The notes: a model not told the origin generated them from the letters alone. Counted from the stretch's first letter, positions 46,220-56,713 are shown. The stretch: 64,000 bases of DNA from Neobacillus nitrireducens (GCF_030915405.1 NZ_CP133262.1:1860001-1924000), one strand, 5' to 3'. Translations and numbers: made by a program.

Positions 46220-46498
46220 TTATTTCGAAAAATCAAAGTAGTTTCGCTTCAATAAGCGTGGAGCTGCCATAAGTGTTTCATACGTCATACTTTTTTCGAG
46301 CTTTGTGCAATCTATTAAATATAGCTGATCCTCAATTTCTTTCACCGTATGATCGGTTTGATAGGTCATTCCGCATTCCAAGCAATGAATGGTCGGTGTG
46401 TCCTGAATCTCGATTGCTTTTGTTCCATCTGGAAGTTCCCAATACACTGAGTTGCTCGTTTCACGTGCTGTGTCAGATTCGCACCATTGACAAATCAA
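46220..46498 (-). CDS. yokU: YokU-family zinc-ribbon-like protein
   Basis: 92 residues. Two Cys pairs, CQWC at the start and HCLECGMTY in the middle, form a likely zinc ribbon. It is a usual companion of kamA in bacilli. TTG 46496-46498 follows GGAGG by nine bases and starts two bases after the kamA stop. Possibly an iron-sulfur or regulatory helper for KamA; the function is unproven. Confidence 0.82.
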   Translation of the reverse strand: MICQWCESDTARETSNSVYWELPDGTKAIEIQDTPTIHCLECGMTYQTDHTVKEIEDQLYLIDCTKLEKSMTYETLMAAPRLLKRNYFDFSK

Positions 46499-46500
46499 AA

Positions 46501-47910
46501 TTATTCCTCCTTTGCTCCCACAGTTTCGTACTTACTCATTTGCGCCTGGAATTTTTTCTCTTTTAATTCGTCACGTTTTTCACGTTTATCTTTTAATGAA
46601 CTATGCTCAGTGTTTTCCTTATACGTTTTGCGGCGGTCTAAACGTTTTAATCCTTCAGGTGTAAGGTTAAATTTCGTATCGTCAATAATCGATAGAACGC
46701 CATTACTTTCAAACTTTTCAAACACTTCAGGATATACTTTTTTGTAGTAATCCTCTGCACTGCCTGACTGATAATTTGTTGGTTCTGGATAAGATGTAAT
46801 AACACCTTCAAAGTTACGTAATACGACTTTATTAGAACTTTGAGAAATGATATAGTTCGGTTGCAATGGAATTTTGCCTCCTCCACCTGGGGCATCAACA
46901 ATAAATGTCGGAACGGCATAACCTGATGTATGACCGCGAAGTCCTTCCATGATTTCCAATCCTTTACTGATTGGTGCACGGAAGTGGCCGATCCCTTCTG
47001 ATAAATCGCACTGGTAAATGTAATATGGACGAACACGAATTTTAACAAGATCATGCATAAGCTGTTTCATGATTGGTACACTGTCGTTAATGCCTGCTAA
47101 AATAACCGCCTGGTTACCAACAGGCACCCCAACATTTGCAAGCATTTCACATGCACGCTTCGATTCTTCCGTAATTTCAATAGATGTATTGAAATGTGTA
47201 TTCAACCAAACAGGATGATACTTTTTCAAGATATTACAAAGATTTTCGGTAATACGCTGTGGGAATACGACAGGTGCTCTTGTACCGATACGAATAATTT
47301 CTACATGCGGAATCTCACGTAAATTCTTTAGAATATATTCTAAAATATTGTCATTAATGAGGAGCCCATCTCCTCCGGAAATTAACACATCTCGGATCTG
47401 TGCGTTGGATGCGATATAATTAATTGCTGTGTCTAACTGTTTCTTTGGTACCCCCATTCCGATTTGTCCGGAGAAGCGCCTTCTCGTGCAGTAACGGCAG
47501 TACATAGAGCATTGGTTTGTAACTAAAAACAACACGCGATCTGGATAACGATGTGTTAACCCAGGTACTGGTGAATCTTCATCTTCGTGAAGGGGATCTT
47601 CTAAGTCATATCTTGTTTTATGCAATTCCGCAGAAATCGGAACAGACTGCATTCGAACCGGACATCTTGAATCATCAGGATCCATAAGCGATGCATAATA
47701 TGGCGTGATGTTTAATGGGATTGTTTTTGTTGAGATTAAAACCCCTTCCTCTTCTTCTGGTGTTAAGTTAACTACTTTCTTTAAGTCTTCTAAATTTTTA
47801 ATAGTATTCGTCAGCTGCCAAACCCAATCATTCCATTGCTCATCCGTTACATCCTTCCAAAGCTCGATTTCTTTCCAATGTCTTTTTGGTTTGAATAAAG
47901 TGTTTCTCAT
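46501..47910 (-). CDS. kamA: L-lysine 2,3-aminomutase
   Basis: 469 residues, radical SAM. The cluster motif CSMYCRYC (CxxxCxxC, about 135), PGGGGKIPL with the PLP lysine (about 345), and the C-terminal zinc/tetramer region are intact. It converts L-lysine to L-beta-lysine. AGGGGGA precedes the ATG. It follows the acetyltransferase gene, as in the B. subtilis yod genes. Confidence 0.95.
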   Translation of the reverse strand: MRNTLFKPKRHWKEIELWKDVTDEQWNDWVWQLTNTIKNLEDLKKVVNLTPEEEEGVLISTKTIPLNITPYYASLMDPDDSRCPVRMQSVPISAELHKTRYDLEDPLHEDEDSPVPGLTHRYPDRVLFLVTNQCSMYCRYCTRRRFSGQIGMGVPKKQLDTAINYIASNAQIRDVLISGGDGLLINDNILEYILKNLREIPHVEIIRIGTRAPVVFPQRITENLCNILKKYHPVWLNTHFNTSIEITEESKRACEMLANVGVPVGNQAVILAGINDSVPIMKQLMHDLVKIRVRPYYIYQCDLSEGIGHFRAPISKGLEIMEGLRGHTSGYAVPTFIVDAPGGGGKIPLQPNYIISQSSNKVVLRNFEGVITSYPEPTNYQSGSAEDYYKKVYPEVFEKFESNGVLSIIDDTKFNLTPEGLKRLDRRKTYKENTEHSSLKDKREKRDELKEKKFQAQMSKYETVGAKEE

Positions 47911-47969
47911 GTTTAATTCCCCCTAAATTGGTTGATTTTTTATGATCCCTTAAATAAATGCTCTATTTA

Positions 47970-48449
47970 TTAAGAAATGGTGTATTCCATATAGTAGCGA
48001 TTTTCGCCTTCTCCAAACTCATCGAATCTCGTCTCTTTTATAGCAAATCCCATTTTTTCATATAGCTTGACAGCTGACTTATTCTCAACATTGACCGTTA
48101 AGCATACTTTTTGAAATCCATCTTGCTTCAAAATCGGATAAATCTCCTGTAAAAATAATTTCCCTATGCCTTTTCCTTGCTGATCAGAACGGACATAGAA
48201 TCCAAAAATATAGACTTTATGACTATCATGGTAAGCTCTCATCAATTCACAAATCGCAATCGGTCTTGGATCACTTTCCTGACGATATTGAATGAGTTTT
48301 CCATAACGTGTAAGCGGGACAAGTGTTTGTTCATCTATTGCCCCAAATCCCGGAAATGCATCTTTCTCAAGCTCCATCATCATTGTTAGCTGATCCGGCT
48401 TCAATGCTGCCGGTACTTCGATATAATAGGTATTTTTCATCGTTTCCAT
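47970..48449 (-). CDS. GNAT acetyltransferase, candidate beta-lysine acetyltransferase
   Basis: About 159 residues. Acetyl-CoA loop VRSDQQGKGIGKLFLQ and the C-terminal NKSAVKLYEKMGF are intact. It lies just before kamA, where B. subtilis has yodP (a longer protein, beta-lysine N-acetyltransferase), so N6-acetylation of beta-lysine is likely. ATG 48447-48449 follows GGAGGGGG. The gene overlaps the end of the M81 gene by 83 bases, which is unusual. Confidence 0.8.
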   Translation of the reverse strand: METMKNTYYIEVPAALKPDQLTMMMELEKDAFPGFGAIDEQTLVPLTRYGKLIQYRQESDPRPIAICELMRAYHDSHKVYIFGFYVRSDQQGKGIGKLFLQEIYPILKQDGFQKVCLTVNVENKSAVKLYEKMGFAIKETRFDEFGEGENRYYMEYTIS

Positions 48450-49956
48450 CGTTCTTCCCCCTCCGTTCCACTTCATATTCGATATCATCCAGCGGCCAAA
48501 TTGGCTTAGGAATGTTTTGATACGTAAAAGTTGTTAAACGATTGGATGCAACACCAGGTGCATCCACATAAATGATACGGCCAACCATCGGCTCAAACGC
48601 TGCCCGGAAATGATTTTTAGCCTTTAACCCAAGAATTCTCTTTGCCTGCGGCTCAAGACCAATATGACGAAACATTTCCGGATCATTCGCTGACATCGGC
48701 CTTCCAATGAGGAGGATATCCATGTTGCCAACGCGAATGTGAGCCGCCCCCTTTAAATCGACTCGTAAATGCTGGTTGAACGGTCCAGAATTGTGAAATA
48801 CACCGTCTGATAAAGCCATTACCGTTGCTTCAACCTGTACGGGTTCCCCAAATTCAGGCGATACTTTTCCTCCAAGGGACAGCATTACCTTATTTCCGGC
48901 TCCCTTCTTGCGACAAGCCTCAATGGATTCTGGATCGTAAAGTCCTCCAAACAGCGTGTCGGGAATGTTCATCTTCACCATCTCCCGAAGCAGCTCTGTT
49001 GTATCCCCGCTCCCGCAGCTTAGAGGATTATCCGAGATGTCCGCCAGCACGACCGGTTTGTCGTCCTCAATCGACATAGCCAAAGCGAGCCCTTCTTTTA
49101 CACCGGGCAAATCCATGATAAATTCTTCTCTTACGCTCCAGAATAAGGAAGCCATCTTTTGGGCGGTCTCTTTTCCTTTTTGCGAATCGATCGAAACAAC
49201 AAGTACACTTGCACCGACCATGGGAATATCCGAGTAAGGAAAGCCTCCAAATACGGACACATGATAAATACCTGCTTCCTCTTCGGCTTGTTTCGCCCAC
49301 TCTATCATTTTGTACATCGGCCCTTCTGCCGTTCTCATATTGATAGAGGGAGGCATCATCGGCAACTTTTCAAAAGAAGCGTAGTAAGTCACACCTTCCT
49401 TTAATTGATTTAACAAAGCGATTGCCGCATGAATACCTTGGTCGTACATATCAATATGCGGATATGTTTTAAATCCAAAATGAAGCGGTGTGTAATCAAT
49501 CATTCTTTCGCTTAAATTGGCGTGCATGTCCAGAGTCGTACCAATTGGAATATTCGGTCCGATAAGCCCACGAATTTTTCCTAGTAAATGCTCTTCCGGG
49601 TCAAAGAGGTGCTCGACGACCATCGCTCCATGCAGTGCAAGCAATAATCCATCCAGCCTCCCCGCCTGCTCGATGGACTCCAGCATTTGTTTTTCGATGA
49701 TGGAGTATGCTTCTGTTGATACTGCGCCCGATGGGACCGCTGCCGCACAAAGCAGCGGTACGATATCAACATCCTCCTCTTGTTTCAATACATCCAGAAA
49801 CCCACCCACTTCTGTTTTCGTTCCGGTATAGGCATCATAAATTTCATCGCCGATAAAGTAGCCTTCATTTCGAAACTGTTCGATTTCTGTTTTCATCGGG
49901 CTGAAACTGTGGGATTCATGGTAAAAGAAGGCAATACCAATACGATGTTTTCTCAT
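48367..49956 (-). CDS. M81 (MlrC-like) metallohydrolase
   Basis: 529 residues. N-terminal FYHESHSFSP with metal histidine, TTLDMHANLS, YPHIDMYDQG and C-terminal GGKVSPEFGEPV and DAPGVASNRLTTF fit the M81/MlrC family. In the lysine operon it may replace the YodQ-type deacylase of B. subtilis and free an N-acetylated intermediate. The last 30 residues lie over the acetyltransferase start; an extra base in the G-run near 48460 would give a usual short overlap, so an indel is possible. Confidence 0.82.
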   Translation of the reverse strand: MRKHRIGIAFFYHESHSFSPMKTEIEQFRNEGYFIGDEIYDAYTGTKTEVGGFLDVLKQEEDVDIVPLLCAAAVPSGAVSTEAYSIIEKQMLESIEQAGRLDGLLLALHGAMVVEHLFDPEEHLLGKIRGLIGPNIPIGTTLDMHANLSERMIDYTPLHFGFKTYPHIDMYDQGIHAAIALLNQLKEGVTYYASFEKLPMMPPSINMRTAEGPMYKMIEWAKQAEEEAGIYHVSVFGGFPYSDIPMVGASVLVVSIDSQKGKETAQKMASLFWSVREEFIMDLPGVKEGLALAMSIEDDKPVVLADISDNPLSCGSGDTTELLREMVKMNIPDTLFGGLYDPESIEACRKKGAGNKVMLSLGGKVSPEFGEPVQVEATVMALSDGVFHNSGPFNQHLRVDLKGAAHIRVGNMDILLIGRPMSANDPEMFRHIGLEPQAKRILGLKAKNHFRAAFEPMVGRIIYVDAPGVASNRLTTFTYQNIPKPIWPLDDIEYEVERRGKNDGNDEKYLLYRSTGSIEAGSANNDDGA

Positions 49957-49990
49957 ATTCTCCCACCTTATAATAGATATGGTCTGTTGA

Positions 49991-51451
49991 TTAATAGTTC
50001 GTATAAATGGACTTCCACTCAGTCATGACATCAAATGCATGATGGGAAACTTCACGGTGACCGTTTCCGGACATCTTCATACCCCCAAACGCCACTCCCA
50101 TCTCGGCATTAGAAGTTCCGTTATTTATATAGACGAGCCCACTTACCGCTTCCTTTGCGGCACGGTTTGCATAGTGAAGGCTCTCTGTATAAATGGAAGT
50201 CGATAGCCCATAAATTGTCCCGTTATTAACCTCCATGGCTTCCTCATATGAATCTACTTCAATGATGGCAAGAACTGGACCAAATATTTCATCCTGTGCA
50301 ACGGTATCATTCGGCTTTACATTCTCAATGATTGTCGGCTCATAATAATAGCCGCCCAATTCTTTGACACGCTGACCCCCCGACACAATTTTCCCACCTT
50401 CTTCAATCGCTGTTTTTACATATTTTTCGACTGTATGAAGCTGGTCTTCATTTACAAGTGGGCCCACTTGTTTCCCTTCTTCAAGTCCATTTCCTATTTT
50501 CATAGACCTTGTTAGATCTACTACTTTTTGTACGAGCAATTCCTTTACTGGATGCTCGACGATTACTCGGCTTGCCGCTGTACAGCGTTGACCAGTTGTT
50601 GTAAATGCTGACTTTACGATTCCGTCTGCCGCCTTGTCCAAGTCCGCATCCTTCAAGACGATCACGGCATTTTTCCCACCCAATTCCAATGAGATACGTT
50701 TTAACGTTTTACTGCTCATTTCAGCCAGCTTTTGTCCGACTTCTGTTGAGCCCGTAAACGAAATGATTTTTACATCCGAATGCTCTGCGAGTGTTTGACC
50801 GACTGTTCTTCCTGAACCGGTAATTAAGTTCACAACCCCTGCCGGCAATCCTGCTTCGTCTAACACTTCCACAAAAATCTTTGCCGATAGCGCAACCTCT
50901 GAAGCAGGCTTCCATACGACAGTATTACCAGCAATCAGGGCTGAAAAGATTTTGTAGGAAGCAAGTGCAACTGGGAAGTTCCAGGGGGTAATGCACGCCG
51001 CAACTCCAAGAGGTTCACGAACCATTCTTACGTTTCGGTCTGGGAAGCCGGCAGGTACTGTTTCTCCAAAGAGGCGTCGTCCCTCGCCTGCCATATATTC
51101 AGCAGTCGCGATGACCACTCCCACTTCGCCTAAAGACTCAGGCAGCACTTTGCCCATCTCCATTGTCATCACACGAGCAAGTTCCTGTTTTCGTATTTCA
51201 AACAAATGGGCTGCTTTTATTAAATAAGCTGCTCGTTCTGGAATGGGGGTGTTCTTCCATAGTGAATACGCTTTATTCGCTTTTTCGACAACCTCATCCA
51301 CTTGCTCCGTTGTGGCGGCTGCACATATGCCGACAAGTTCCCCCGTTGCCGGATTGATGCTTTCAAAGTAGGACTGATCGGGGGCACTTACCCATATACC
51401 ATTGATATAAAGATCTCCCTGAAGAATATCTGTTTTGATTTGACTAGACAT
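49991..51451 (-). CDS. Aldehyde dehydrogenase, probable succinate-semialdehyde dehydrogenase
   Basis: 486 residues, ALDH superfamily. Catalytic Cys in TTGQRCTAAS, Glu in LELGGKNAV, cofactor FTGSTEVG and ITPWNFPVA are intact. Beside a GABA-type aminotransferase it probably oxidises succinic semialdehyde to succinate. AAGGAGG precedes the ATG. Other small aldehydes cannot be excluded. Confidence 0.85.
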   Translation of the reverse strand: MSSQIKTDILQGDLYINGIWVSAPDQSYFESINPATGELVGICAAATTEQVDEVVEKANKAYSLWKNTPIPERAAYLIKAAHLFEIRKQELARVMTMEMGKVLPESLGEVGVVIATAEYMAGEGRRLFGETVPAGFPDRNVRMVREPLGVAACITPWNFPVALASYKIFSALIAGNTVVWKPASEVALSAKIFVEVLDEAGLPAGVVNLITGSGRTVGQTLAEHSDVKIISFTGSTEVGQKLAEMSSKTLKRISLELGGKNAVIVLKDADLDKAADGIVKSAFTTTGQRCTAASRVIVEHPVKELLVQKVVDLTRSMKIGNGLEEGKQVGPLVNEDQLHTVEKYVKTAIEEGGKIVSGGQRVKELGGYYYEPTIIENVKPNDTVAQDEIFGPVLAIIEVDSYEEAMEVNNGTIYGLSTSIYTESLHYANRAAKEAVSGLVYINNGTSNAEMGVAFGGMKMSGNGHREVSHHAFDVMTEWKSIYTNY

Positions 51452-51493
51452 AAACTTGACCTCCTTTTTGGTGGTATTTCGAGGAAACGAGAA

Positions 51494-52789
51494 TTAATTT
51501 CCTGAAATGGTCTCGGTTATCACATCTTCTAAAATAGTTAATCCTATATCAAGCACATCTTCTTGAATATTAAGAGGCAGCATTAATCGGATGGTTTGTC
51601 CGCTTACACCACAGTTCATAACAAGCAAGCCATTTTCCAGTGCTTTCGATTTAATTTTCGGTACAAATAAAGCAGCAGATTCGGAATCGAATTCAATACC
51701 GATCATCATGCCGACTCCTCGGACTTCAACTATGCCTGGTAAATTTCCGACCGAGTTATGAAGTCGGCCAACAATCTCGGCACCGAGTTTAGCGCTGCGT
51801 TCCACTAACTTCTCTTCCTCTATAACCTCAATGTTTGCCAATGCTGCAGCACAAGAAATTGGATTTCCTCCAAATGTTGAACCATGACCGGCCGTCGGCC
51901 ATTTTTCATGAAGTTCACGACTTGCTACAATGGCACCAAGAGGCATGCCGCCTGAAAGGGCTTTTGCCAGTACTAAAATATCGGGGGTCACATTCGCATG
52001 CTCTGCCGCGAACATTTTGCCTGTACGGCCAAATCCTGTTTGTACTTCATCAAAGATAAGCAAAATGCCGTGTTCCTCTGTCATCTTCCTTAACTCCTGC
52101 AAAAAGCTTGGCGGTGCAGGATAATAGCCGCCTTCACCCATTACCGGTTCAATAATGATGGCCGCTACACGGGAAGGATCCACACGTAAATCGAACAATT
52201 TTTGAAGCTGATTCAAGCAATACTCTTCAACTTCTTCTTCTCTAATGTTTTTCAGCTGGCTAGGATACGGATAAGGAACATGGTACACCTCGCCTAAAAT
52301 CGGTTCATAATAACGACGGTATTTAGAGCTTGATGCCGTTATGGCAGTAGCCCCTAATGTACGGCCATGAAACGATCCTTCAAAAGCAATGATGGCGGGT
52401 CTTTCTTTGGCCGCCTTTGCTAGTTTAAGTGCCCCGTCAATAGCTTCAGCTCCCGAATTGGAGAAAAAGACCGTGTCTAGATTTCCTGGTGTGATCTGTG
52501 CAAGCTTTTCCGCCAAATTCGCTGCCGTTTCATAATAACCATAGTTCAATCCAAGATGAATCAAGGCTTCCGCTTGCTTTTTAATGGCTTCCACCATTTT
52601 CCCGTTCGTATGCCCGACTGCGTTGACAGCTACTCCTGAAACAAAATCAATATATTCCTTTCCGTCTGTCGTCCAAAATTTGGCGCCATGCGCTTTTTCA
52701 ATGACAAGCTCCGTTACCCTTGTCATAACAGGTGATAAATGTTTTTGTGCTTTTTTTTGAATTTCTTCTGTTTTATTTTGTAATTTCAT
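51494..52789 (-). CDS. Class III aminotransferase, probable GABA aminotransferase
   Basis: About 431 residues. SGAEAIDGALKLAK, FHGRTLGATA, FDEVQTGFGRTG and the PLP lysine in LAKALSGGMPLGA are intact. It agrees with 4-aminobutyrate/ornithine types. ATG 52787-52789 with AAAGG nine bases upstream is preferred. It overlaps the preceding aminotransferase by 17 bases. Proposed to act on GABA from the C4 end of lysine. Confidence 0.85.
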   Translation of the reverse strand: MKLQNKTEEIQKKAQKHLSPVMTRVTELVIEKAHGAKFWTTDGKEYIDFVSGVAVNAVGHTNGKMVEAIKKQAEALIHLGLNYGYYETAANLAEKLAQITPGNLDTVFFSNSGAEAIDGALKLAKAAKERPAIIAFEGSFHGRTLGATAITASSSKYRRYYEPILGEVYHVPYPYPSQLKNIREEEVEEYCLNQLQKLFDLRVDPSRVAAIIIEPVMGEGGYYPAPPSFLQELRKMTEEHGILLIFDEVQTGFGRTGKMFAAEHANVTPDILVLAKALSGGMPLGAIVASRELHEKWPTAGHGSTFGGNPISCAAALANIEVIEEEKLVERSAKLGAEIVGRLHNSVGNLPGIVEVRGVGMMIGIEFDSESAALFVPKIKSKALENGLLVMNCGVSGQTIRLMLPLNIQEDVLDIGLTILEDVITETISGN

Positions 52790-54158
52790 ATAGCTCATCC
52801 TTTCTTAATTGACCTTTAAATATCGTAAATGATTCATCTAAAATTCTAACAATCTCATCAATTTCTTTTCTCGTAACATTTAAAGGAGGGCTGATGATGA
52901 GGTGCTCCCCCTTTGTTCCGTCAATTGAACCGGTACCGGGATAAAAAACCGCACCGAGTTCCATTGCAATTGCATTCAATCTTTCAGCAGCTTTTTCAGA
53001 TGGATCGAACAGCAGGTCCTGTCCACGATTCTTTACAAGCTCCATACCGATTAAAAGTCCTCTGCCCCTAACATCAGATATATAAGAATGTTTTTGCTCA
53101 AGCTCCATAAGACGCTGGACAAGGTAGGTACTTTGTTGTTTGACGTTTTCTAGCACCATATCTCGCTCATATACCTCCAATGCAGCAAGACCAGCTGCAA
53201 CAGCAACAGGATGCCCACTATAGGTGTAACCGTGAATGAATTTCCCATCGCTGTTTTCAATCAAACCATCAATTAACCGATCATGAACGATCATTCCGGC
53301 GAGCGGAGCATATCCAGCTGATACCCCTTTTCCGAATGTGATGATATCAGGCTTGATTCCAATCTGTTCTGTTGCGAAGTTGGTACCAGTTCGGCCGAAT
53401 CCAGTCATCACTTCATCGATAATTAAGACAATTTCGTAACGGTCACACAGCTCTCGGACTTTCTCAAAATACCCCGGCGGCGGTGGAACAGCACCTTGCT
53501 GGCTTCCGACAATCGGTTCGGCGATAAATGCCGACACGTTCTCAGGGCCAAGCTCTAAAATGGATCTTTCAATATCCGTCACACATGTCCAGTTTTGTTT
53601 AGAAAGACAATCCTCTTTTTGACGATCGTATGGACATCGGTGGCAGTACGGAGAATAGACATGGGCATAGTTTAAAAGATTAGGAGTGTATGCATGTCTT
53701 CTTTTAACGTCTCCTCCTGCTGATAAAGAACCGATGGTGTTCCCGTGATACGATTGCCATCGCCCGATTACCATATGTTTTTGGGTTCTGCCGGCATCTC
53801 GATGATATTGCCGCGCCAGCTTCAAAGCACTTTCATTAGCTTCTGAGCCTCCGGATGTAAAATACACTTTATTTAAATAATCTGGGGCCATTTTTCCGAT
53901 GGTTTCAGCCAGTTCATGCAACGCTTTCGTCTCGAAACGCATAGAATGGACAAAAGCTGCCTTTTTTGCTTGTTCTGCCATAGCCTCCCCTATAGAAGTA
54001 ATCCCATGGCCCAAGTTAGCTGCAACCGCACCCGAGCAGGCATCCAAATATTTTTTCCCGTTCTCATCGATGAGATAAACCCCTACACCGTGGGTAATAA
54101 TCGGATACTCCTTTTTTAAATCACGATGAAACACGTAGTCTTTTTTTATTCCATCCAT
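52773..54158 (-). CDS. Class III aminotransferase, YodT-like
   Basis: About 461 residues: TSGGSEANESALKLAR, YHGNTIGSLSAGG, IDEVMTGFGRTG, PLP lysine in FGKGVSAGYAPLAG. It resembles B. subtilis YodT and adenosylmethionine/beta-amino transaminases. ATG 54156-54158 is chosen; it overlaps the thiolase end by 13 bases. A role in removing the 3-amino group of (acetyl-)beta-lysine is proposed. Confidence 0.85.
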   Translation of the reverse strand: MDGIKKDYVFHRDLKKEYPIITHGVGVYLIDENGKKYLDACSGAVAANLGHGITSIGEAMAEQAKKAAFVHSMRFETKALHELAETIGKMAPDYLNKVYFTSGGSEANESALKLARQYHRDAGRTQKHMVIGRWQSYHGNTIGSLSAGGDVKRRHAYTPNLLNYAHVYSPYCHRCPYDRQKEDCLSKQNWTCVTDIERSILELGPENVSAFIAEPIVGSQQGAVPPPPGYFEKVRELCDRYEIVLIIDEVMTGFGRTGTNFATEQIGIKPDIITFGKGVSAGYAPLAGMIVHDRLIDGLIENSDGKFIHGYTYSGHPVAVAAGLAALEVYERDMVLENVKQQSTYLVQRLMELEQKHSYISDVRGRGLLIGMELVKNRGQDLLFDPSEKAAERLNAIAMELGAVFYPGTGSIDGTKGEHLIISPPLNVTRKEIDEIVRILDESFTIFKGQLRKDELYEITK

Positions 54159-55336
54159 CTTTCCACCACCATTGCCATTCCTAATCCCCCCGCCACACAA
54201 ATCGTCGCAAGGCCATATTGTCGTTTTTGTTTTTCAAGCTCATGACATAATGTAGTCACGATTCTTGCACCGGAGCATCCAAGTGGATGGCCTAAGGCAA
54301 TCGCCCCTCCGTTGACATTCACGTTGTCTCCTTTTATGCCCCATTCTTTTAAACAAGCAAGACTTTGAGCAGCGAATGCTTCATTTAATTCAATTAAATC
54401 GATATCTTCCAAACGAAGACCTGCTTTTTTCAACGCAATTTGGGATGCTGGAACCGGGCCGATTCCCATTTCTTTTGGTGATACACCCGCTGCAGCAAAA
54501 GAACGAATCCTTGCCATTGGGACCACTCCGAGTTGTTTTGCTTTTTCTTCAGACATCAACAATAGCATCGAGGCCCCATCATTTCTTCCGGAGGAGTTTC
54601 CAGCTGTTACCGTACCGTCCTTTTGAAACACTGGACGCAATGTTCCTAACTTTTCAATGTCCGTCAATCTTGGGTACTCATCGATCGCAAAGTGTCTTAT
54701 TCCCTTTTTACCTTCCATTACCGGAACAGGAATGATCTCTTCTTCAAAATGGCCCATTTCAATGGCACGTTTCGTCTTCTGCTGACTCATGAAGGCAAAT
54801 TCGTCTTGTTCACGGCGGCTAATCTTATATTTTTCAGCCAGCCATTCAGCTGTTTGCCCCATTGTGAAACGACCATATATCTCCTCTGGCTGGGATTTTG
54901 GTTGACTCTCCGTATTCGAATCATACAGCGTTATATCTCCTATCTTCTGGCCGAATCGATTACCGATCATATAATGAGGAGCTTGTGACATGCTTTCGAC
55001 ACCTCCTGCTAAAACGACGTCCGCCTGACCTGTCATAATCGACATCGCCCCGTTAATGACGGCTTGCATACCCGAACCGCACTGACGATGAACGGTATAA
55101 GCAGGAATCGATTCTGGAAAATGGGCCTGTAACGCTGAGACTCTTGCAATATTCGGTGCATGAGCACTCTGCTTTGTTTGTCCGACAACGACTTCATCGA
55201 CAATATTGGCGCCATAACCGGAAGCAGAAAGATTATTTTTCATGATGAGAGATACAAGCTCCTCTGGAGGCGTATCTGCCAGTGATCCGCCGTAGCTTCC
55301 GATAGCAGTCCGAAATGCATTTACGATTACAACCAC
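54146..55336 (-). CDS. Thiolase (acetyl-CoA acyltransferase)
   Basis: 396 residues. Acylated Cys in [10 protein letters not shown] (about 88), [16 protein letters not shown], and the second Cys in CVAGGLGMA, where CxGGGxG is more usual. It cleaves a 3-oxoacyl-CoA. GTG 55334-55336 shares a base with the preceding stop and has AGAGGTG upstream. In this operon the expected substrate is a 6-amino(acetyl)-3-oxohexanoyl-CoA. Confidence 0.9.
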   Translation of the reverse strand: MVVIVNAFRTAIGSYGGSLADTPPEELVSLIMKNNLSASGYGANIVDEVVVGQTKQSAHAPNIARVSALQAHFPESIPAYTVHRQCGSGMQAVINGAMSIMTGQADVVLAGGVESMSQAPHYMIGNRFGQKIGDITLYDSNTESQPKSQPEEIYGRFTMGQTAEWLAEKYKISRREQDEFAFMSQQKTKRAIEMGHFEEEIIPVPVMEGKKGIRHFAIDEYPRLTDIEKLGTLRPVFQKDGTVTAGNSSGRNDGASMLLLMSEEKAKQLGVVPMARIRSFAAAGVSPKEMGIGPVPASQIALKKAGLRLEDIDLIELNEAFAAQSLACLKEWGIKGDNVNVNGGAIALGHPLGCSGARIVTTLCHELEKQKRQYGLATICVAGGLGMAMVVERWME

Positions 55337-55998
55337 TACGCGGTCACCTCTTTGCCTTTATTGAAAGATTCAGCCATTTGAAAAGATGCGTCCGTTTTCT
55401 GTTGAACTTCCTCAAGAGAAACTCCAGGTGACAGCTCAATAAGATGAAGCCCATCTTCCTTAACAGCGAAAACCGCCAAATCGGTAATAATTAAATCCAC
55501 TATTCGTTCCGATGTGATCGGATAGGTTAATTCCTTGACGATTTTTGACTCTCCCTGGTTAGACGTATGCATCGTTGTTACGATTACCTTTTTGGAGCCT
55601 TCCAATAAATCCATCGCCCCCCCTACACCAAGAACACTTTTTCCTGGCACTGCCCAGTTGGCGATCCGCCCAATTGCATCGATTTGCAGCACACCAAGAA
55701 TCGAAACGCTTACATGTCCTCCACGAATCATCGCAAAAGAGGAAGCACTATCAAAAAAGGATGACCCTTCCAATACTGTGACAGGCAGTTTCCCTGCATT
55801 GACAAGATTTTGGTCAATATGCTCTGGATCAGGGGTAGGACCTACTCCAAGGATGCCGTTTTCCGAGTGTAAAAAAACTTTAACATCTGATGGAATGTAA
55901 TCAGCTACCAGCGTTGGAATCCCTATGCCCAAATTGACGATATCGCCATCCTTCAATTCCTTCGCCGCTCTTTGTGCAATGTATTGTTTCACGTTCAA
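55336..55998 (-). CDS. 3-oxoacid CoA-transferase subunit B (YodR-like)
   Basis: 220 residues. GIGIPTLVADYIP and the catalytic glutamate in SENGILGVG are intact. With the A subunit it moves CoA between acyl groups. TTG 55996-55998 or GTG two codons later is the start; both have GGCGGG upstream. B. subtilis YodR/YodS is the model. Confidence 0.9.
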   Translation of the reverse strand: MNVKQYIAQRAAKELKDGDIVNLGIGIPTLVADYIPSDVKVFLHSENGILGVGPTPDPEHIDQNLVNAGKLPVTVLEGSSFFDSASSFAMIRGGHVSVSILGVLQIDAIGRIANWAVPGKSVLGVGGAMDLLEGSKKVIVTTMHTSNQGESKIVKELTYPITSERIVDLIITDLAVFAVKEDGLHLIELSPGVSLEEVQQKTDASFQMAESFNKGKEVTA

Positions 55999-55999
55999 G

Positions 56000-56656
56000 C
56001 TAGTTCCCGCCTTTCACTACGATAAAATCAACGTATAAATGAGGGGTCACAATTTCTTCAGGAGAAATTTGCCCTACCTCCACAATCTCATCCACCTCTG
56101 CAATAACCACATCCGCGGCTGTTGCCATCATCGGATTGAAGTTTCTTGCCGATTTGTTGTAGATGAGATTTCCTAAATGATCGGCTTTTTTCGCTTTAAT
56201 GAAAGCAAAGTGGGCTTTGAGAGGCTCTTGGAACACATATTTTTTACCGTTAAGGATACGCTCCTCTTTGTTTTCGGCGATTTTTGTTCCTACGCTGACC
56301 GGCGTATAAAACCCTCCCAGTCCTGCACCACCCGCTCGAATAGCTTCAGACATCGTTCCTTGCGGGAGAAGCTCCACTTCCATTACCTTTTCCTGATAGG
56401 ATTTAACCACCTCCGGGTTGGATGTAAAATACGATCCTATCGCTTTTTTTACTTGTTTTTGCCGCACTAATACCCCAAGACCTCTACCTGGTTCACCAAG
56501 ATTATTACTAATAATCTCTAAGTCTTTCACTTCCGACTGAGCCAAAGCGGCTATTAAACTAAGCGGACTTCCGACAAGTCCAAATCCACCTACCATAATT
56601 CGGGAGCCGTTTTTAACCATTTTTACAGCTGCTTCGCATGTAATCAGCTTGCTCAT
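56000..56656 (-). CDS. 3-oxoacid CoA-transferase subunit A (YodS-like)
   Basis: About 218 residues. VGGFGLVGSPLSLI, GNLIYNKSARNFNPMMATAA and VEVGQISPEEIVTPHLYVD identify the A subunit. ATG 56654-56656 after GGGAT is chosen; the open frame runs back into the leader hairpin without start signals. It begins one base before the B subunit run-on, so the two are coupled. Confidence 0.9.
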   Translation of the reverse strand: MSKLITCEAAVKMVKNGSRIMVGGFGLVGSPLSLIAALAQSEVKDLEIISNNLGEPGRGLGVLVRQKQVKKAIGSYFTSNPEVVKSYQEKVMEVELLPQGTMSEAIRAGGAGLGGFYTPVSVGTKIAENKEERILNGKKYVFQEPLKAHFAFIKAKKADHLGNLIYNKSARNFNPMMATAADVVIAEVDEIVEVGQISPEEIVTPHLYVDFIVVKGGN

Positions 56657-56713
56657 GTTTTTTATCCCTGCCTCTCCATCGACTTTTGTGGATGTTAACC
56701 GTTTGGTAAAATA

